A stretch of DNA of 64,000 nucleotides from JBBQVZ01 sp963695975 (GTDB lineage Bacteria > Actinomycetota > UBA4738 > HRBIN12): NCBI GenBank assembly GCA_963695975.1, contig CAVOIB010000006.1, positions 23,369 to 87,368 on the forward strand, given 5' to 3'. How positions within the stretch are numbered: the first letter of the stretch is position 1; each line of letters starts with the position of its first letter. The translations under genes were made by a program, and so were the position numbers. The notes beneath the pieces were generated by a model. The model was not told where the DNA came from and made no database searches. It saw only the letters and a program-made list of their open reading frames with translations. Shown here one piece after another: positions 59,822 to 64,000 of this stretch.

Positions 59822-60807
59822 GCGGATCCCCCGTCGGCCCACAGCTGCGTGTCGAGCGAGGCCACATCCGGCAGCGGTCCGGCTTTCGCCTCCTCCGTCG
59901 CACGCTCGACGGCCGCGATGACCTCGGCGTCGATCTCGTCCAGGACACCGGCCTCGATGCCTTCGCCAAGCAAGCGTTCTCGGTACATGGGGATCGGGTC
60001 CCGTCCCAGCCACTCGGCCACCTCGTCGTCGGGCCGATACTTCCCGGGATCGGCGCGCGAGTGGCCGCCGTGGCGGTACGTCACGGCCTCCACCAGCGAG
60101 GGGCCGTCGCCGGCGCGCGCCCGATCGACCGCACGGCGCGCTGTCGCGTGTACGTCGTCGGGATCGTTGCCGTCGACCAGGATCCGCTCCAGGCCGTATG
60201 CGGCGGCTCGATCGGCCGCCGGATGCTCCACGGCCGTCACGTCGCCGATCGCCGTGTACTCCATGTAGAGGTTGTTCTCGCAGACGTAGACGACCGGCAG
60301 CCGCCAGACGACGGCGAGGTTCAGCGCCTCGTGGAACGCCCCGATGTTCGTGGTCCCGTCACCGAAGAAGCAGACCGTGACCTGCCCGGTGCCGCGCGCC
60401 TGAGCGGCCCACGCCGCCCCAGCCGCGATCGGCATGTGCGCGCCGACGATCGCGTACGAACCCATCGCGCCGTGCACGACGTCGGTCAGGTGCATCGACC
60501 CGCCCTTGCCGCCACACACGCCGTTCTCCCGGCCCATCAATTCGGCCATCAGCGCCCCCATCGACGCCCCGCGAAGCAGCGTGTGGACATGGCCACGGTA
60601 CGTGCAGAACACCAGGTCCTTCGGCTCCAGGACGGAAGCGAATCCGGCGGCAACCGCCTCTTGGCCCAGCCCCAGGTGCGAGGTCCCCTTCACGAGACCC
60701 TCCAGGAACAGGTCGTGCGCCCGCTTCTCGAACAGGCGCCCCTCCTGCATCTTCCGGTAGATGTCGAGCCGGACGGCCGGGTCCGGCAGCATCGTTGTAT
60801 CCGTCAT
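59809..60807 (-). CDS. 2-Oxoacid dehydrogenase E1 alpha subunit (TPP-binding)
   Basis: The 332-residue protein carries the TPP motif GDGTTNIGAFHEALNLAVVW followed by NN (about residues 150-180). The loop with YRHGGHSRADPGKYR is typical of pyruvate and acetoin dehydrogenase E1 alpha (phosphorylation-loop region). It decarboxylates a 2-oxoacid or cleaves acetoin, feeding the acyl onto lipoamide. It starts just after the M24 peptidase gene on the same strand. The substrate is probably produced by the other enzymes of this operon. Confidence 0.9.
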   Translation of the reverse strand: MTDTTMLPDPAVRLDIYRKMQEGRLFEKRAHDLFLEGLVKGTSHLGLGQEAVAAGFASVLEPKDLVFCTYRGHVHTLLRGASMGALMAELMGRENGVCGGKGGSMHLTDVVHGAMGSYAIVGAHMPIAAGAAWAAQARGTGQVTVCFFGDGTTNIGAFHEALNLAVVWRLPVVYVCENNLYMEYTAIGDVTAVEHPAADRAAAYGLERILVDGNDPDDVHATARRAVDRARAGDGPSLVEAVTYRHGGHSRADPGKYRPDDEVAEWLGRDPIPMYRERLLGEGIEAGVLDEIDAEVIAAVERATEEAKAGPLPDVASLDTQLWADGGSAWRS

Positions 60808-60838
60808 CGCCAGCCTCGGCGTCCGTCTGCGTCCATAC

Positions 60839-62098
60839 TCAGTACTCGTTCGCGACCATCAGCTCTTCGCACGGGAACAGCGTGATCACGCGGCACCCGT
60901 CCGCGGTGACGACGACCTCTTCTTCGATCCGCGCCGCCGAGCGTCCGTCCGCGGCGGGGCAGTAGGTCTCCAGCGCGAACAGCATGCCTTCCTTGATCTC
61001 CAGCGGATCCACGAAGGAGTTCAGGCGCGTGATGATCGGGCGTTCGTGGAGGCTGACCCCGACCCCGTGGCCGAACTGGAGCCCGAAAGCATCCATCTCG
61101 TCTTGGAACCCGAACTCCTCGGCCTTCGGCCACACGGCGGCGATCTTGTCCGTCGTGACACCCGGCTTGACCAGGTCGATCGCGGCATCCATCCATTCGC
61201 GTGAGCGCTTGAACGCGTCTCTCTGCGCGGTCGACGCTCGTCCGACGACGAACGTCCGGTAGTAGCAGGTCCGGTATCCGTTGAAGACGTGGATGATGTC
61301 GAAGTACGCCTGATCGCCGGGTCGGATCAGCCGGTCGGTGAAGACGTGCGGGTGCGGGCTGCACCGTTCGCCGGCGATCGAGTTGATCGCCTCGACGAAC
61401 TCCGAGCCCATCTCGAACAGGCGCGCGTGCGCGAGGGCCACGATGTCGCTCTCGCGGACGCCAGGCTTCAGCGCCTCGAAGATGTCCTGGTAGACGCCGT
61501 CGACCATGGAGCAGGCCTGCGTCAACAACATGATCTCGTCCGGACTCTTGATCTCGCGCGCATCGGCCATCACCTGCTGCCCGTCATGGACCGTGATCCC
61601 AGCGTCCATGAGCTCGAGGAAGATCGACGTTTCGGCGACGTCCACGCCGAGCGGCATGTCCCCTACGCCCTCCTCGACCATGATCGAGTGGATCTCCTGC
61701 ACGGCGCGCGCCTGCAGCCCGACCCGTGGGTGGATCGCACCCTGGAGTCCGGTGTTGCCGCCCACCGAGTTCGTCTCGTCGAACAGGTGAGGAAGCTGCA
61801 GCCGGTGCGCCTTCGCCGCAGATCCGAAGTCGAAGATCCGAGGCCGCCCCGTCCGCGTGAGGAGCGCGTAGCGTTCCCCTTTGTTGAACGCCCAATAGCC
61901 GATCTGCGTCGCCGTGACGTAGCGGATGTTGCTCGTCTCGAACAGGAGGAGCGCGCCCAGATCGGAGGCCTCGAGCGCCTCCCGGGCGCGGTTCAACCGG
62001 TAGGTGCGGAGGCGCTCGAAGTCGACGCGAACCTCCCAATCGACGCCGGCGATGCCGGGCGCAGGAGTGGTCGCGACCGGGAACCCGTCCGTCGTCAT
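60839..62098 (-). CDS. M24-family (creatinase/Xaa-Pro dipeptidase-like) enzyme
   Basis: The 419-residue protein has the creatinase N-terminal domain and a pita-bread catalytic domain. Four of five metal ligands are present: first Asp in YFDIIHVFNGY, His in FGHGVGVSLHE, Glu in LFALETYCP and Glu in ARIEEEVVVT. The second Asp (usual D-x-T-R-T) is Cys here (GYRTCYYRTF, codon at 61265-61267). Related enzymes include creatinase, ectoine hydrolase and the DMSP lyase DddP. ATG 62098 follows GAGGAGGATC at good distance. Its place in this operon suggests cleavage of a small C-N or C-S compound rather than a peptide. Confidence 0.86.
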   Translation of the reverse strand: MTTDGFPVATTPAPGIAGVDWEVRVDFERLRTYRLNRAREALEASDLGALLLFETSNIRYVTATQIGYWAFNKGERYALLTRTGRPRIFDFGSAAKAHRLQLPHLFDETNSVGGNTGLQGAIHPRVGLQARAVQEIHSIMVEEGVGDMPLGVDVAETSIFLELMDAGITVHDGQQVMADAREIKSPDEIMLLTQACSMVDGVYQDIFEALKPGVRESDIVALAHARLFEMGSEFVEAINSIAGERCSPHPHVFTDRLIRPGDQAYFDIIHVFNGYRTCYYRTFVVGRASTAQRDAFKRSREWMDAAIDLVKPGVTTDKIAAVWPKAEEFGFQDEMDAFGLQFGHGVGVSLHERPIITRLNSFVDPLEIKEGMLFALETYCPAADGRSAARIEEEVVVTADGCRVITLFPCEELMVANEY

Positions 62099-62282
62099 CG
62101 GAAGATCCTCCTCGAGCGCTGGGAGCGGGAACCGATCATCGGGTAGCCCCACTGTACGGGTCGGTCGCGGGCTGCATCATACGCCTCTCCTCCGGTCGTG
62201 CGCACTGCGACCGGAAGCCAAAGGTGTTCAGTGAGAGCGTCTATGGTGTCCAGTCTTGCTTGTCGCATGAGAACCTCCCCCT

Positions 62283-63592
62283 TCAGATGCCCGGTGGCTT
62301 GAACCCCGACTTGGCGACGACGAAGTCCCTGGACTCGGTGGCCATCCGTTTCACCGCCGGCCAGTCGACGTGGAGGAGTTCGCCGTGGCGTTTCATCACC
62401 CGGCCGGCGATCACGACCGTGTCCACGTTGCCGGTGTCCATCCCCGCCACGACCGCGGTCGTCGCGTCGTTCAGCGGCGTCACGTTGATCCGGTCGGTGC
62501 GCAGCATGATCAGGTCGGCCTGTTTGCCCGGCGTCAGGGTGCCCACCTTCGCGTCGAGCCCGTTCGCCCTGGCCCCTTCGATCGTGGCGCAGGCCAGGAC
62601 CTCCTTCGCCGGGAGCGGCGACGTGCCCTTCGCGATCGCCGATGCCCGTTGCAGCGCCAGCACGGAGCGCATCTGGTTGAACATGTCGCCCGGCACGTTC
62701 GTCTCGACGTCCACGCTCAGGCTGGGACGCAGGCCTCTGTCGAGGAACTTCTGGATCGGCGGCATGCCGTGGCCCATCATCATCTCCACCGGCGACGCCA
62801 GGGAAACCGTCCCCCCCGTGTCGACGATCATCTGGATCTCGGTGTCGTTCAGCGTGGTGCAGTGGATGTACGTGGTGTCGGGACCAAGGAGGCCGGCCTC
62901 GCCCATCTCCTGGAGCTTCCCGTCCTGCCCGTAGCTCCCCACGCCCACGTGGGTCGTGATCCGCGCCCCCGCCTCGCGCGCGAGCTTCCAGTGGTCGCGC
63001 GACACCTCGAAGTCCGTGAACTCCGGGCCCGGTGCGGCCAGCGCCAGCGTGAGTAACTGGTCGGCCGTGGAGAAATGCTCGGTCGCCGCCCGGACGAACC
63101 AGCTGGGCTGACGCTCCTCCCACTTGCCCCACCACGGGAACCCGTAGGCGAACACCGCCCGAAGGCCGGAGTCCTTCAGCGCCTGGACGACCGCGTCGGT
63201 GTGGGCCGGTGAACCCTGGATGTGCGACCAGTCGAGGAGCGTGGTGATGCCGGAGTCGATCGCGCCCAGCGCGGAGAGCAGATCGCCGATGTACGCGTCC
63301 TCCGGCCGGAACGCGGGTGCCAGCTTGTGCAGCACGAACGAGATGTAGCTGGACCTGCCCTCCAGCGGAACGTCGGTCCCGATGTTGCGGAGCAGGCCCT
63401 CCCAGATGTGCCGGTGGCTGTCGACGAAGCCCGGCATGACGATCATGCCCGACGCGTCGATCACCTCCGCGTCCGCGGCCGCCAGGCCGGGCCCCACCTG
63501 GACGATCCGGTCCTTCTCGATCAGGACGTCTGCGGCCGAGAACTCGCCAACGTTCGGATCCAGGCTGAGCACGTGCCGCCCTTGATCAGCAT
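62283..63592 (-). CDS. Amidohydrolase-superfamily deaminase/hydrolase 2 (5'-end frameshift)
   Basis: The protein is paralogous to amidohydrolase 1: metal HxH in VDSHRHIWEG, His in ITTHVGVGS and YIHCTTLNDTEI, Asp in SLSVDVETNVPG. As written, a GTG at 63572 could start MLSLDPNVGEF. The conserved beginning RMLIKGG lies upstream from ATG 63592 in another frame, and one missing base near 63574-63577 would join it as MLIKGGHVLSLDP, matching LLRGGHVLTVDP of the paralogue. The gene is followed 184 nt later by the M24 gene. Confidence 0.82.
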
Positions 63593-64000
63593 CCTGCCCG
63601 TCGGCACCAGGCTGAAGTCGATCCCGGAGGGATAGAAGGTGGGCAGGTCGGTTGCCTTCGGCGGGCGGCTCCCGATCATCAAACGCCGGGCTCGCTTGTA
63701 GTTCCTCTTCACCAACTCTTTGATATCCCCGGCCTGGAACAGGAGGACCCCGATCAGGACCAGGAACCCGATGATCATCGGTCCATCGTTGGGTGACAGA
63801 CCGAGGTATGGCAGGACGGTGAGGATGAGCGCGAGGAGGATCGCTGCCACCGTGCCGCCGATGAACGTGGCCCGGCCACCTGCGAGGGATGCGCCTCCCA
63901 GGACGGCGGCGGTGATGCTGTTCAGCGCGAAGGTGGAGCCGACCTGTGCGTTGCCGATCGGGGATCGGGCCATGACGAAGAAGGCGGCAAGCGTGGCGAA
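63521..64000 (-). CDS. ABC transporter permease, sugar/ribose type (partial)
   Basis: The frame is open from the window edge. It gives the last part of a RbsC-like permease: FFVMARSPIGNAQVGSTFAL, ITAAVLGGASLAGGRATFIG and LVLIGVLLFQAGDIKELVKR, then a basic tail. The ITAAVLGGASLAGGRATFIG block is typical of this family, which moves sugars or nucleosides with an ATPase and a binding protein. The reading frame runs without a stop into the start of the amidohydrolase (RMLIKGG) and ends at 63521. The true end is therefore unclear because of the nearby indel. It likely brings in the substrate of this operon. Confidence 0.8.
   Translation of the reverse strand, partial: FATLAAFFVMARSPIGNAQVGSTFALNSITAAVLGGASLAGGRATFIGGTVAAILLALILTVLPYLGLSPNDGPMIIGFLVLIGVLLFQAGDIKELVKRNYKRARRLMIGSRPPKATDLPTFYPSGIDFSLVPTGRMLIKGGTCSAWIRTLASSRPQTS

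Noticed and set aside
1..64000. tRNA, rRNA or riboswitch genes
   Set aside because: No T-loop-like GGTTCGAATCC within a cloverleaf, no rRNA core sequence and no recognisable riboswitch core was seen by eye. Confirmation would need tRNAscan-SE and Infernal.

Overview
The window is G+C-rich, densely coded DNA with many GTG starts and 1-4 nt gene overlaps. Split FMN/F420-type PPOX proteins, an ECF42 sigma factor with a YCII partner, DUF7144 and DUF1622 membrane proteins, MerR, TetR and HxlR regulators and actinobacterial-style CO dehydrogenase genes point to an uncultured soil or sediment Actinomycetota. A high-GC Chloroflexota cannot be excluded. I saw no rRNA, tRNA, CRISPR array or intact insertion sequence. 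The content looks chromosomal and metabolically versatile.

Layout. 1-5 kb: glycolate/lactate oxidase subunits GlcD (cut by the window edge), GlcE and GlcF, with an aminotransferase and methylglyoxal synthase inserted on the other strand. 5-9 kb: RDD and GNAT proteins, a pilin-like protein, a CoxE-type VWA protein and a quinone-reductase-like MDR. 8.9-10.2 kb is a gene graveyard holding a ComM fragment, a short direct repeat on both sides of a cupin gene, and a broken VapC toxin. 10.2-13.2 kb: two overlapping PPOX genes behind a serine hydrolase, then a VOC protein. 13.5-18.5 kb: a DDLL-repeat small protein with an alpha/beta-hydrolase/adenylate-cyclase fusion, facing a MoxR/lipoprotein/MscS/HdeD-like membrane-stress group. 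18.6-26 kb: an autoregulated ECF42 sigma unit, a frameshifted small gene, a MerR gene with its own 19-bp-spacer promoter, membrane proteins, and a TetR gene with a 28-bp operator in front of a ClC transporter. An orphan histidine kinase follows.

28-40 kb is a carbon-monoxide/xanthine-dehydrogenase-family island. A form-II-like set in S-L-M order lies on the minus strand. A form I CO dehydrogenase in M-S-L order, with the diagnostic AYRCSFR loop, lies on the plus strand. Around them are two XdhC proteins (one fused to a YHS domain), CoxG and a MobA-like nucleotidyltransferase. Together these can build and insert the Mo-cytosine-dinucleotide cofactor and feed electrons from CO into respiration.

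40-46 kb: a nitrilase-family amidase, a large LuxR-type ATPase regulator and a DUF1326/DUF2182 pair. 46-54 kb: an acyl-CoA pathway with an AMP-forming synthetase, two thiolase-fold proteins without the catalytic Cys, DUF35 OB-fold partners and an acyl-CoA dehydrogenase. 54-64 kb: a long minus-strand operon (ABC permease, two amidohydrolases, M24 enzyme, 2-oxoacid dehydrogenase E1 alpha/beta, bicupin, SDR, hydroxyisobutyrate-dehydrogenase-like) that looks like an undescribed catabolic route.

Several genes carry single-base frameshifts in otherwise well-conserved sequence (about 20.4, 27.9, 51.6 and 63.6 kb). This suggests either residual long-read assembly errors or recent decay, and it affects how those genes should be read.
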